From assembly GCF_000423445.1 (NCBI RefSeq), contig NZ_KE384018.1, forward strand, positions 390,964 through 454,963: 64,000 bases of DNA, in the 5' to 3' direction. Shown here piece by piece: positions 9,056 to 15,807 of the stretch (positions are counted from its first letter, which is position 1; each line of letters opens with the position of its first letter). The notes beneath the pieces were generated by a model that was not told the origin of the DNA, ran no database searches, and saw only the letters and a program-made list of their open reading frames with translations. A program made the position numbers and the translations under genes. This DNA comes from Acidipropionibacterium thoenii DSM 20276 (GTDB lineage Bacteria > Actinomycetota > Actinomycetes > Propionibacteriales > Propionibacteriaceae).

Positions 9056-10524
9056 CTCCCATCCCAGACGAGGGTCCGCGCAGGGCCAGGCGAGGCCTGC
9101 GGGCCGACCAGGCCCCCCGCACCGAGGATCTCAGCGATCCCTCATCGCCCGTGGAGAAGGCTCCGCCGGCCCGCCGCGCCGAGGAGCCTGAGCAGACCGA
9201 GGCGGCCCCGGACCAGGTCCATCCGGTCCGCTCGGCAGCACGGGTCGGCGCACTGCGGGCGGTGGGTTTCGCGGTGCTGGCGCTGGCGGTCGGGATCGGC
9301 TCCGCCCTGATCCCCGGCCAGCAGGCCAGCACGACCGGGGCCTCCGCGGTGGTTCCCGGACAGACCCTGGTCTGCTCGCCCTCCCTGCAGAACGCCGCGG
9401 TGACTGCCGCCTCCACCAGCCGAACGCTGAGAATCGGGGCGCTGGGCGGCAGTGATCGCGAGGTGCCGGTGCCCGCTTCCGAGTCGGTGGCGAAGTCCGC
9501 CGCGGTGGTGAGATCGGTCAGCGGTCAGGGTCGGCCCGCCGCCACCACGATGAGCGTGGTGGGCAGCGGGGCCGGGGCCACCAGTTCCTGGACCAACTGC
9601 TCGACAGCCTCCACCGGTGGGACTCTGATCGTGGAGGATCCCAGCATCTCCGACATCGTGGTGACCAACCCGGAGGCCGATGAGGCCTCGGTCGACGTCA
9701 CCCTCAGCGGTGCGAAAGGGGTCATCAATGCCACTGGTACGAGGGGCCTCACGGTGCCCGCCAGATCCAGCCGGGTCCTTCCGCTGTCGGTCTGGGTCTC
9801 CGGGAGATCACCGGTGGCCGCGACCCTGAGCACCGACACCAGCCGGGTGGTGGCGGTGGCCCGCACCAGCGGACCCAACGGCTCCCAGGCCTTCCCGATG
9901 AGCTCCGCTGCTCAGAACCTGTGGATCCCGGCAGTGCCCTCCCAGGTGTCGGCATCCGAACTGTTGGTGACCAACCCGAGCTCGAGCCGCGCCACCGTGA
10001 AGGTCACCGCGATGGCAGCCGGTGGCGCCTTCGTCCCCGAGGGAGCCGACGAGATCGAGGTGGAACCCTACTCGACGATCACTGTCGACCTGGGCAAGGC
10101 CCTGGCCGGGGAGGCGGTGGGCCTGTCGGTCAACGCCAATGTCGCGGTCGGTGCCCAGGTGAGGGTGACCAAGGGCAAGGACATCACGATGGCGACCCCG
10201 GCGGCGGCCGCCACCAGCCTCCAGTCGGCCCTGCCGAGAGGTGGCACGGTGTCGCTGTCGAACCCCACCAACCAGGTCGCACAGGTCACCGGCTCCTACC
10301 GGACCGCGAGTGGCGCGACGACGAGTTTCACAGCATCGCTGCCAGCCAGCAGCACGTGGACCAAGGACCTCGGCGGCACCGGCGGTCACCTGCTGGTCAG
10401 CTCCGATCACGCCATCATCGGCGGGGTCTGGTACACCGGGGCCGGTCTGTCCTCGGTGCCGATGTCGGTGGTCAGCGGCGCCGGCAGAGTCGTCCGGCTG
10501 TCGGTGGATCCACAACTGTCATAG
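9052..10524 (+). CDS. DUF5719 family membrane-anchored extracellular protein
   Basis: The product has 490 residues. A charged cytoplasmic tail of about 60 residues leads to one hydrophobic helix at about 66-86; the rest is a threonine/serine/glycine/valine-rich beta-type ectodomain with repeated segments such as DIVVTNPEADEASVDVTL and ELLVTNPSSSRATVKV, which resemble tandem beta sandwiches. It matches the DUF5719 family, usually found next to this large glycosyltransferase. It starts inside the stop of that gene (ATGA). It may be the outside partner or acceptor of the glycosyltransferase; that is inference from coupling only. Confidence 0.75.
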   Translation: MTPIPDEGPRRARRGLRADQAPRTEDLSDPSSPVEKAPPARRAEEPEQTEAAPDQVHPVRSAARVGALRAVGFAVLALAVGIGSALIPGQQASTTGASAVVPGQTLVCSPSLQNAAVTAASTSRTLRIGALGGSDREVPVPASESVAKSAAVVRSVSGQGRPAATTMSVVGSGAGATSSWTNCSTASTGGTLIVEDPSISDIVVTNPEADEASVDVTLSGAKGVINATGTRGLTVPARSSRVLPLSVWVSGRSPVAATLSTDTSRVVAVARTSGPNGSQAFPMSSAAQNLWIPAVPSQVSASELLVTNPSSSRATVKVTAMAAGGAFVPEGADEIEVEPYSTITVDLGKALAGEAVGLSVNANVAVGAQVRVTKGKDITMATPAAAATSLQSALPRGGTVSLSNPTNQVAQVTGSYRTASGATTSFTASLPASSTWTKDLGGTGGHLLVSSDHAIIGGVWYTGAGLSSVPMSVVSGAGRVVRLSVDPQLS

Positions 10525-10562
10525 CCGAGGGAGCCGGCAGCCCGTTGCTGGCGCGGATCCGG

Positions 10563-10988
10563 CTAGGTGTCCTGGTCGGCGCCCGGATCGATGACGTCGA
10601 TCGGGAAGCCGGTGAGGGCACTGAGCTGTTCCACCAGAGTGCGATGCACCAGGATCACCAGCCCCTGCGGGGTCGCCGCCCGGATCTCCAGGGGGCGACG
10701 GAACAGCACCACCCTGGCCGGGTTGTGCTCATCGCCGTCCTGGGCGGAGGTGAGTGGAACATGGTCGGCCACGAAGGACTGCCGTTCCGGGACGTCCTCG
10801 ATCCCGACCACCAGCCGGTCCAGGACGGCCGGGCAGGTCTGGGAGATGCGATCCAGCGAGGCCTGGACGGCGTCTGCGAAGAACTCGGAACGGGAGGGCC
10901 GGGGGGCGGGTACCACACCCCCCAGCTCCCGGGGCACGATCAGTGGTCCACGTATCCCGCGGCCATGGCGATCACGACGTGACGACAT
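10563..10988 (-). CDS. Zincin-like (DUF1025) metallopeptidase-family protein with a degenerate active site
   Basis: The product has 141 residues. It resembles the metallopeptidase family found beside whiB2 in actinobacteria (the Rv3258c position): SRSEFFADAVQASLDRI, VGIEDVPE, RVVLFRRPLEIRA and a C-terminal helix. The helix that carries HExxH in zincins reads HRTLVEQ at 115-121, so only one His remains and the Glu is displaced. It is probably not an active protease. It is convergent with DUF5719 and divergent from DUF3499. Function unknown. Confidence 0.65.
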   Translation of the reverse strand: MSSRRDRHGRGIRGPLIVPRELGGVVPAPRPSRSEFFADAVQASLDRISQTCPAVLDRLVVGIEDVPERQSFVADHVPLTSAQDGDEHNPARVVLFRRPLEIRAATPQGLVILVHRTLVEQLSALTGFPIDVIDPGADQDT

Positions 10989-10994
10989 GCTTCC

Positions 10995-11000
10995 ACGGTA
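10995..11000 (-). promoter_or_regulatory. -10-like hexamer TACCGT, leaderless promoter of the zincin-like gene
   Basis: On the minus strand TACCGT, six bases, then ATG at 10988. It lies 24 bp from the facing -10 of the DUF3499 gene. Confidence 0.4.
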
Positions 11001-11024
11001 GTGGTACCCGCGACGGTCGCGGCG

Positions 11025-11030
11025 TAGTGT
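11025..11030 (+). promoter_or_regulatory. -10-like hexamer TAGTGT, leaderless promoter of the DUF3499 gene
   Basis: TAGTGT is followed by seven bases and the GTG at 11038, the typical spacing for a leaderless start. Confidence 0.5.
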
Positions 11031-11037
11031 CCCGCGG

Positions 11038-11451
11038 GTGAGAGAGTGTTCGCGATCGGGCTGCCCCAGACCGGCGGTGGCGACGTTGACCTACGTCTAC
11101 GCCGAGTCGACGGCGGTGGTGGGTCCGCTCGGTCCCGCCCGGGAGCCCGGAAGCTACGACCTGTGCCGGGAGCACTACCGGGCCCTGTCGGCTCCTCGGG
11201 GCTGGGAGGTGATCCGGCTGCCCGGAGTCGAGGAGGCTCCAGCGGTGACGGCCGACGACGACCTGATGGCTCTGGCCAGAGCGGTCCGCGAGGCCGGGAT
11301 GCTGGACGAGGAGGTCCCCTCGCAGGCCCACCGCGAGCCCGATGCGGCAGGGGTGAGGGTGGTGGCCCAGCGAGGCCACCTCAGCGTCATCGTCGACTCA
11401 CCGGCGCAGCCCGAGGTCTCTGGCCGGCAGGCCGGTCGAGGAGCGCACTAG
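11038..11451 (+). CDS. DUF3499 family protein
   Basis: The product has 137 residues. Cys4, Cys9, Cys43 and His46 (CSRSGC, DLCREH) could bind a metal as a small zinc ribbon at the N terminus. The family is the neighbour of the zincin-like gene and the whiB2 locus in mycobacteria (Rv3259 position). The GTG start is set by the -10 seven bases upstream. The C-terminal third looks disordered. No biochemical role is known. Confidence 0.75.
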   Translation: MRECSRSGCPRPAVATLTYVYAESTAVVGPLGPAREPGSYDLCREHYRALSAPRGWEVIRLPGVEEAPAVTADDDLMALARAVREAGMLDEEVPSQAHREPDAAGVRVVAQRGHLSVIVDSPAQPEVSGRQAGRGAH

Positions 11452-11582
11452 GCTGGAACCGCCCAACAGCTGAAGATTCAGAACAGCTGGATATTCTGAT
11501 GTCATTCGGGACACTGCCGCCGATCGAGCCACCAGAGCCGCACTGTCAGCAGGTCCCGCCATCCTGAGGAGTTGCGACCGGT

Positions 11583-11840
11583 ATGCCCGATCTTCCCGTC
11601 ACACCAGAGGCCCTCGACCTGTCGCCGGTCTTCCTCGAGATCGCTGCCTGTCCGCAGTGCCACGCAAAATTCGCCCTCGACTACGACCGCGGCGAGCTGG
11701 AGTGCTCCGATCCCGACTGCGGGCTGGCCTTCCCGGTGCGTGACGGCGTCCCGGACCTGAGGATCGACGCAGCACGCAATCCCAACACCCACCAGCCCGA
11801 TCCCGAGGCCGATGAGACCACCGTCCAGGTGGCGAAGTGA
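11583..11840 (+). CDS. Trm112-like zinc-binding protein
   Basis: The product has 85 residues. Cys23, Cys26, Cys41 and Cys46 form a zinc ribbon (CPQCHAKF, CSDPDCGLAFPVRDGVPDL), the Trm112/YcaR pattern. In eukaryotes and archaea Trm112 is a partner of methyltransferases; the bacterial role is not settled. It is usually found downstream of phosphomannomutase in actinobacteria, but that gene is missing here. A GAGGAG-like site lies before the ATG. The stop overlaps the next gene as GTGA. Confidence 0.8.
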   Translation: MPDLPVTPEALDLSPVFLEIAACPQCHAKFALDYDRGELECSDPDCGLAFPVRDGVPDLRIDAARNPNTHQPDPEADETTVQVAK

Positions 11841-12904
11841 GCCCGGTCTTCGAGGACTCCCGGCTGGACCCCACCGAGCTGCCCGGGCCCGCCGAGGCCG
11901 CGCTGCGCTACCTGGCCAGCACCGGCGCCCGGATCCGCTCGGACGCGGCCGGGCTGGCCACCTCGGCCGACCGTGCCGCCACCGAGCTGGAGAGGCCCCG
12001 AGGAGTCCTGGTGGTGGGATCGGAGGCCAGACTGGTCCGCTCGGTGCTGGAACCCGTTTGCCCGGTCCCGATGGTGGCATGGCCCTTCGACCGGCTCCCG
12101 GCCTGGGTCGGCCCGCTGGACCTGGTGGTGGCCCTGGACACCGAGACCGACCAGCTCAGCTCCGCACCCGGCCAGTCCTGCCTGGAATCGGTGGCCGAGG
12201 CGCAACGGCGAGGCGCCGGGATCCTGCTGGCCGGCCGTGAGGACTCCCCGGCATGGCGGGCCGCAGGAAGCCGCTCGGCGGTCCGGCTGCCGGTCCTCAG
12301 TGCCGACCCGATGTCGGCGGCGGTGGTGGTCCTGGCGCTGCTCGGCCAGATCGGCATCGGCCCCCACGTCGATCCGGAACAGGTCTCCCGGGCAGCCGAC
12401 CTGGTCGCCGAGTCCGCCTCCCCGCACCACGACCTGGCCACCAATCCGGCCAAGGAGATGGCCTGCGCACTGGCCGACGCCGACCCCCTGCTGTGGGGCG
12501 GTTCGGTGTTGGCCGCCCGATCCGCCAGGCGCTGCGCCGAGGCGCTGCGCCGGGCCAGCGGCCGGGCAGCACTGTCGGCCGATGCCGATGCCCTGATGCC
12601 TGTCATCACCGGCACCGCGGTGCGCGACCCGTTCGCCGATCCCGATATCGACGGTCTGGCCACCCGGCCGGTGCTGGTGGTGATGGATGATGCCGACGGA
12701 GCGGACGCCGCAGGCCGGGCCCGGTTGGAGGCCGCCTGCCGGCAGCACGACGTGGCAGTGCGCAGCATCTCGCTGCCCCTGGGGATGGATCAGGCCGGGC
12801 CGGTCGACCGCTACGTCACCCTGCTGCTCGAGGGACGGTTCGCTGCCGCCTACCTGGCCCTGGGACTGGGACGGTTCGGCGTCGGGGACGGCGACGACCG
12901 GTGA
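11837..12904 (+). CDS. SIS-domain protein, TobH / bifunctional isomerase-like
   Basis: The product has 355 residues. It resembles the TobH/Rv3256c family linked to mannose metabolism genes: two sugar-isomerase-like halves, with LVVGSEARLVRSVLEP and LDLVVALDTETDQLSSAPG in the first and DLVAESASPHHDLATNPAKEMA then LLWGGSVLAARSARRCAEAL in the second. It may act on a phosphosugar, but key SIS residues cannot be confirmed by eye. It overlaps the Trm112-like gene at the start and the cation efflux gene at the end, so all three are one translation unit. In mycobacteria manA follows it; here it does not. Confidence 0.72.
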   Translation: MSPVFEDSRLDPTELPGPAEAALRYLASTGARIRSDAAGLATSADRAATELERPRGVLVVGSEARLVRSVLEPVCPVPMVAWPFDRLPAWVGPLDLVVALDTETDQLSSAPGQSCLESVAEAQRRGAGILLAGREDSPAWRAAGSRSAVRLPVLSADPMSAAVVVLALLGQIGIGPHVDPEQVSRAADLVAESASPHHDLATNPAKEMACALADADPLLWGGSVLAARSARRCAEALRRASGRAALSADADALMPVITGTAVRDPFADPDIDGLATRPVLVVMDDADGADAAGRARLEAACRQHDVAVRSISLPLGMDQAGPVDRYVTLLLEGRFAAAYLALGLGRFGVGDGDDR

Positions 12905-13857
12905 GCGCCGAGGGCAGCAGGAGGGCGATCCTGGCGGCGGCCTGCGCCAACCTGGGGATCGCCGCCACCAAGTTCGTGGCCTGGGGACTGACCGGGGCCT
13001 CCTCGATGCTGGCCGAGGCCATCCACTCCACCGCCGACACCGGCAATCAGCTGCTGCTGGTGATCGGTGGCCGGGCGGCGAAGCGGCAGGCCGACGAGAG
13101 CCATCCCTTCGGATACGGACGCGCCCGCTACCTGGCCGCCTTCATGGTGGCCATCGTGATGTTCAGCCTGGGCGGCCTGTTCGCTCTCTACGAGTGCTAT
13201 CAGAAGATCGTGGCGGTGCGGGCCGGGGAACACGACGAGCTGTCGGACTCCACCTGGTGGTGGGTGCCACTGGTGGTGATCCTCATCTCGCTGATCGCCG
13301 AGTCGCTGAGCCTGCGAACCGCCCTCCAGGAGACTCACAAGGCGCGCGCCCATCTCTCGGTGATCCAGTTCATCCGCCAGTCCAAGGCCCCCGAACTGCC
13401 GGTGGTGATGCTCGAGGACTGCGCCGCCGTGCTGGGCCTGATCTTCGCACTACTGGGCATCGGGTTGACCCTGCTGACCGGCAATGACATCTTCGACGCC
13501 CTGGGCTCCGGATTCATCGGGGTGCTGCTGGTGGTGGTCGCCATCGTGCTGGCCCGCGAGATGCTCTCCCTGCTGGAGGGGGAGTCCGCCAGCCCTGAGA
13601 ACCAGCAGGCCATTCGGGACGCGCTGACCGGCACCGACGGCGTCGCGCAGGTGATCCACATGCGCACCGTCCATCTGGGCCCCGAGACCATCCTGCTGGC
13701 CGCCAAGATCGCGGTGGATCCCGACGAGTCGGCCGGCGAGGTGGCCAGGATCATCGACGCCGCCGAACAGCGGGTGCGCAGCGCGGTACCCACCGTGGGA
13801 CCCAGCTTCCTGGAACCCGATGTCCTGCGCGATACCACTGCCGAGAAGGAGAACTGA
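12901..13857 (+). CDS. Cation diffusion facilitator family efflux protein, ZnT9-like
   Basis: The product has 318 residues with six likely membrane helices. The second helix region carries HSTAD (HxxxD metal site) and is followed by HPFGYGR. In helix five the usual HxxxD is replaced by EDCAAVLG, as in SLC30A9-like members. A C-terminal cytoplasmic domain contains IHMRTVHLGPETILLAAKI. It should export Zn, Mn or Co by proton exchange. GTG 12901 overlaps the SIS gene stop; the gene ends 2 bp before aroQ. Confidence 0.85.
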   Translation: MSAEGSRRAILAAACANLGIAATKFVAWGLTGASSMLAEAIHSTADTGNQLLLVIGGRAAKRQADESHPFGYGRARYLAAFMVAIVMFSLGGLFALYECYQKIVAVRAGEHDELSDSTWWWVPLVVILISLIAESLSLRTALQETHKARAHLSVIQFIRQSKAPELPVVMLEDCAAVLGLIFALLGIGLTLLTGNDIFDALGSGFIGVLLVVVAIVLAREMLSLLEGESASPENQQAIRDALTGTDGVAQVIHMRTVHLGPETILLAAKIAVDPDESAGEVARIIDAAEQRVRSAVPTVGPSFLEPDVLRDTTAEKEN

Positions 13858-13859
13858 TC

Positions 13860-14408
13860 ATGAGCACCGATGTGCTGGTCCTCAACGGACCCAACCTGGG
13901 CCGACTGGGGCGCCGCGAACCCCAGATCTACGGCACCCTCACCCATGCCGGGCTGCGCGCCCACCTGACCGAGGCCGGCAGGGACCTGGGGCTCGACGTC
14001 GAGGTCCGCCAGACCGACGCCGAGGCCGAGATGATCAGCTGGCTGCACGAGGCCGCCGACAACCGGATCCCGGTGGTGATCAACCCGGCGGCGTGGAGCC
14101 ACTACTCGATCGCCATTGCGGACGCCGTCGCCCAGCTGGAGGCCCCGGTCATCGAGGTGCACCTGTCCAATATCGCCCAGCGCGAGGAGTTCCGGCACCA
14201 CAGCGTGGTCTCGGCCTATGTCACCGGCACCATCATCGGGCTGGGAGCCAGCGGCTACGACTACGCCCTGGCGCATCTGGCGTCGTTGATCGACCAGGAG
14301 GCCGAGGGCCCCTCGGACCCGCCGCAGATCCGCCCGGGATCGGTGCACGGCGCTATCACCGGGCGGCGCCGCGGCGATCCCACTACTTCTTCGGATTCGC
14401 AGGATTGA
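13860..14408 (+). CDS. aroQ: 3-dehydroquinate dehydratase, type II
   Basis: The product has 182 residues. It converts 3-dehydroquinate to 3-dehydroshikimate in the shikimate pathway. LNGPNLGRLGRREPQIYG gives Tyr24 as catalytic base; NPAAWSHYS at 75-83 has Asn75 and His81; IEVHLSN at 99-104 has His101. The family is about 145 residues; here a polar tail of about 35 residues follows. The tail overlaps the convergent DUF3039 gene by 26 bp. It starts 2 bp after the efflux gene. Confidence 0.92.
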   Translation: MSTDVLVLNGPNLGRLGRREPQIYGTLTHAGLRAHLTEAGRDLGLDVEVRQTDAEAEMISWLHEAADNRIPVVINPAAWSHYSIAIADAVAQLEAPVIEVHLSNIAQREEFRHHSVVSAYVTGTIIGLGASGYDYALAHLASLIDQEAEGPSDPPQIRPGSVHGAITGRRRGDPTTSSDSQD

Positions 14409-14640
14409 GCGACTCCCAGATCTCCTTGCACTCGGGGCAGACCGGGAAGCGATCGGGGTTGCGGGTCGGCACCCAGACCTTGCCGCACAGTGCGACCACC
14501 GGGGTGCCGTTGACCATCGCGTCGGTGAGCTTGGCCTTGGGGACGTAGTGGGAGAACCGCTCAGCATCTCCGTCCTGGAAGGACGGGCTGGTCCGTTCGT
14601 CCAGGACGGTCTCGGAACCGGGGGCAGCCTGAGTACTCAT
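14383..14640 (-). CDS. DUF3039 family small zinc-ribbon-like protein
   Basis: The product has 85 residues. It shows the actinobacterial DUF3039 core: FSHYVPKAKLTDAMVNGTPVVALCGKVWVPTRNP then PVCPECKEIWESL. Cys52, Cys68 and Cys71, with His31, could bind a metal. A near-consensus -10 (TAGAAT) lies seven bases before the ATG. No function is known. The 3' end overlaps aroQ by 26 bp. Confidence 0.82.
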   Translation of the reverse strand: MSTQAAPGSETVLDERTSPSFQDGDAERFSHYVPKAKLTDAMVNGTPVVALCGKVWVPTRNPDRFPVCPECKEIWESLNPANPKK

Positions 14641-14647
14641 GGGTGGG

Positions 14648-14653
14648 ATTCTA
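14648..14653 (-). promoter_or_regulatory. -10 hexamer TAGAAT, leaderless promoter of the DUF3039 gene
   Basis: On the minus strand TAGAAT, seven bases, then ATG at 14640. This is the closest match to the TATAAT consensus among the leaderless promoters in the window. Confidence 0.6.
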
Positions 14654-14780
14654 GGCGCGAGCCGGAATCCCTCCTGAGATGATCGGCTGTCAGCGAATCA
14701 CGGCCGGCGACGGGGCCGGTCGAGGCGGCTGGGCGGGAGCGATGGGCGTCTAGCTTGTGGGGGCGTGGGATAGTTGACGG

Positions 14781-15782
14781 GTGAGCAGTCAAGACCCGGA
14801 TCGTCAGCAGACTCGACAGGTGGACGGACAGCCCAGCGCACAGCTGCCCCCGATGGGCTGGTATCCCGATCCCGCCGGAAGCGCGAAGGAGCGCTACTGG
14901 GACGGATCGCGATGGACCCGGAATCTGCGTAACCCACCCGAGCCGCCGAGATCGCACAGGTCTCATCAGAACGGACTGCCGGAGTCCCTGGAACCGATCA
15001 GGAGACGCCACTCGGCGGAGGAGCCGCGGCGCAAGGTCGTCCAACGCCGCTCCGCCCACTCGGCAGGGTCCTCGAACCCGGCGGCCTCCTCCGACCCGGC
15101 CGGGCCCGCCGACTCCGGGTCCTACCGGGGCAGTGGGACGCCCTCACAACCGGATCCGGGCCAGATCCAGCCGCAGTCCGGCAACCCCTACGAGGCCTAC
15201 CGGCAGCCGCAGCGTGCCGCCTCGCGGACCGACACCACCACCAGTGACGGCGTCCCGCTGGCCGGCTGGTGGTGGCGGGTGCTGTCGACGATCATCGACC
15301 AGACCATCGTCTGGACGCTCGTCGCGGTGCTGCTGCGCAGCCAGCTGAACGCCTACCTCGAGGCGGCCCAGAGGCTGGCGGTCCAGTACGGCTCGGTGTC
15401 CAGGCTGCTCGAGGTGGCCCGCACCAACCCGAATGCGGTGGTCTCCGCCGAGCTCACCGAGGCATTGTCCACGCTGGTGTTCGCCGCCATCATCTTCCAA
15501 GCCGCCTACCAGTTCGTCATGCTGGCGCTGTTCTCGGCCTCGGTGGGTCAGCTGATCAGCGGCCTGCGGGTGGTCGAGGTCGGCCATGGTCGACAGCACC
15601 GGCGGCTGAAGCCATGGCGGGCGGGACTGAGGGCGGCGGCCTGGGGGTTGGTCGCAGTGCTCAACAGTTTCATCGGTATGCTCACCGTGGTGAGTTATCT
15701 GCTGCCGTTGTTTCAACGCCGACGTCAGACCATTCACGACCTGGTTGGCGGTACTCAGGTGATTCGCCTGTCTCGCGACTGA
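14781..15782 (+). CDS. RDD family membrane protein with N-terminal DUF2510
   Basis: The product has 333 residues. A DUF2510 motif (MGWYPDPAGSAKERYWDGSRWT) lies at about 25-46, then a disordered Ser/Pro/Arg/Gln-rich linker to about 155. An RDD domain with three to four hydrophobic helices follows, starting at GWWWRVLSTIIDQ and ending QRRRQTIHDLVGGTQVI. The role of RDD proteins is unclear; some act as transporters. GTG at 14781 has the -10-like GATAGT six bases upstream. It is followed by malQ after 25 bp. Confidence 0.85.
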   Translation: MSSQDPDRQQTRQVDGQPSAQLPPMGWYPDPAGSAKERYWDGSRWTRNLRNPPEPPRSHRSHQNGLPESLEPIRRRHSAEEPRRKVVQRRSAHSAGSSNPAASSDPAGPADSGSYRGSGTPSQPDPGQIQPQSGNPYEAYRQPQRAASRTDTTTSDGVPLAGWWWRVLSTIIDQTIVWTLVAVLLRSQLNAYLEAAQRLAVQYGSVSRLLEVARTNPNAVVSAELTEALSTLVFAAIIFQAAYQFVMLALFSASVGQLISGLRVVEVGHGRQHRRLKPWRAGLRAAAWGLVAVLNSFIGMLTVVSYLLPLFQRRRQTIHDLVGGTQVIRLSRD

Positions 15783-15807
15783 TCACATCCATCTGAGAGG
15801 CCATCGA

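Noticed and set aside
10525-10562. A terminator between DUF5719 and the zincin-like gene
   Set aside because: Only an imperfect short stem can be drawn; it is not convincing.
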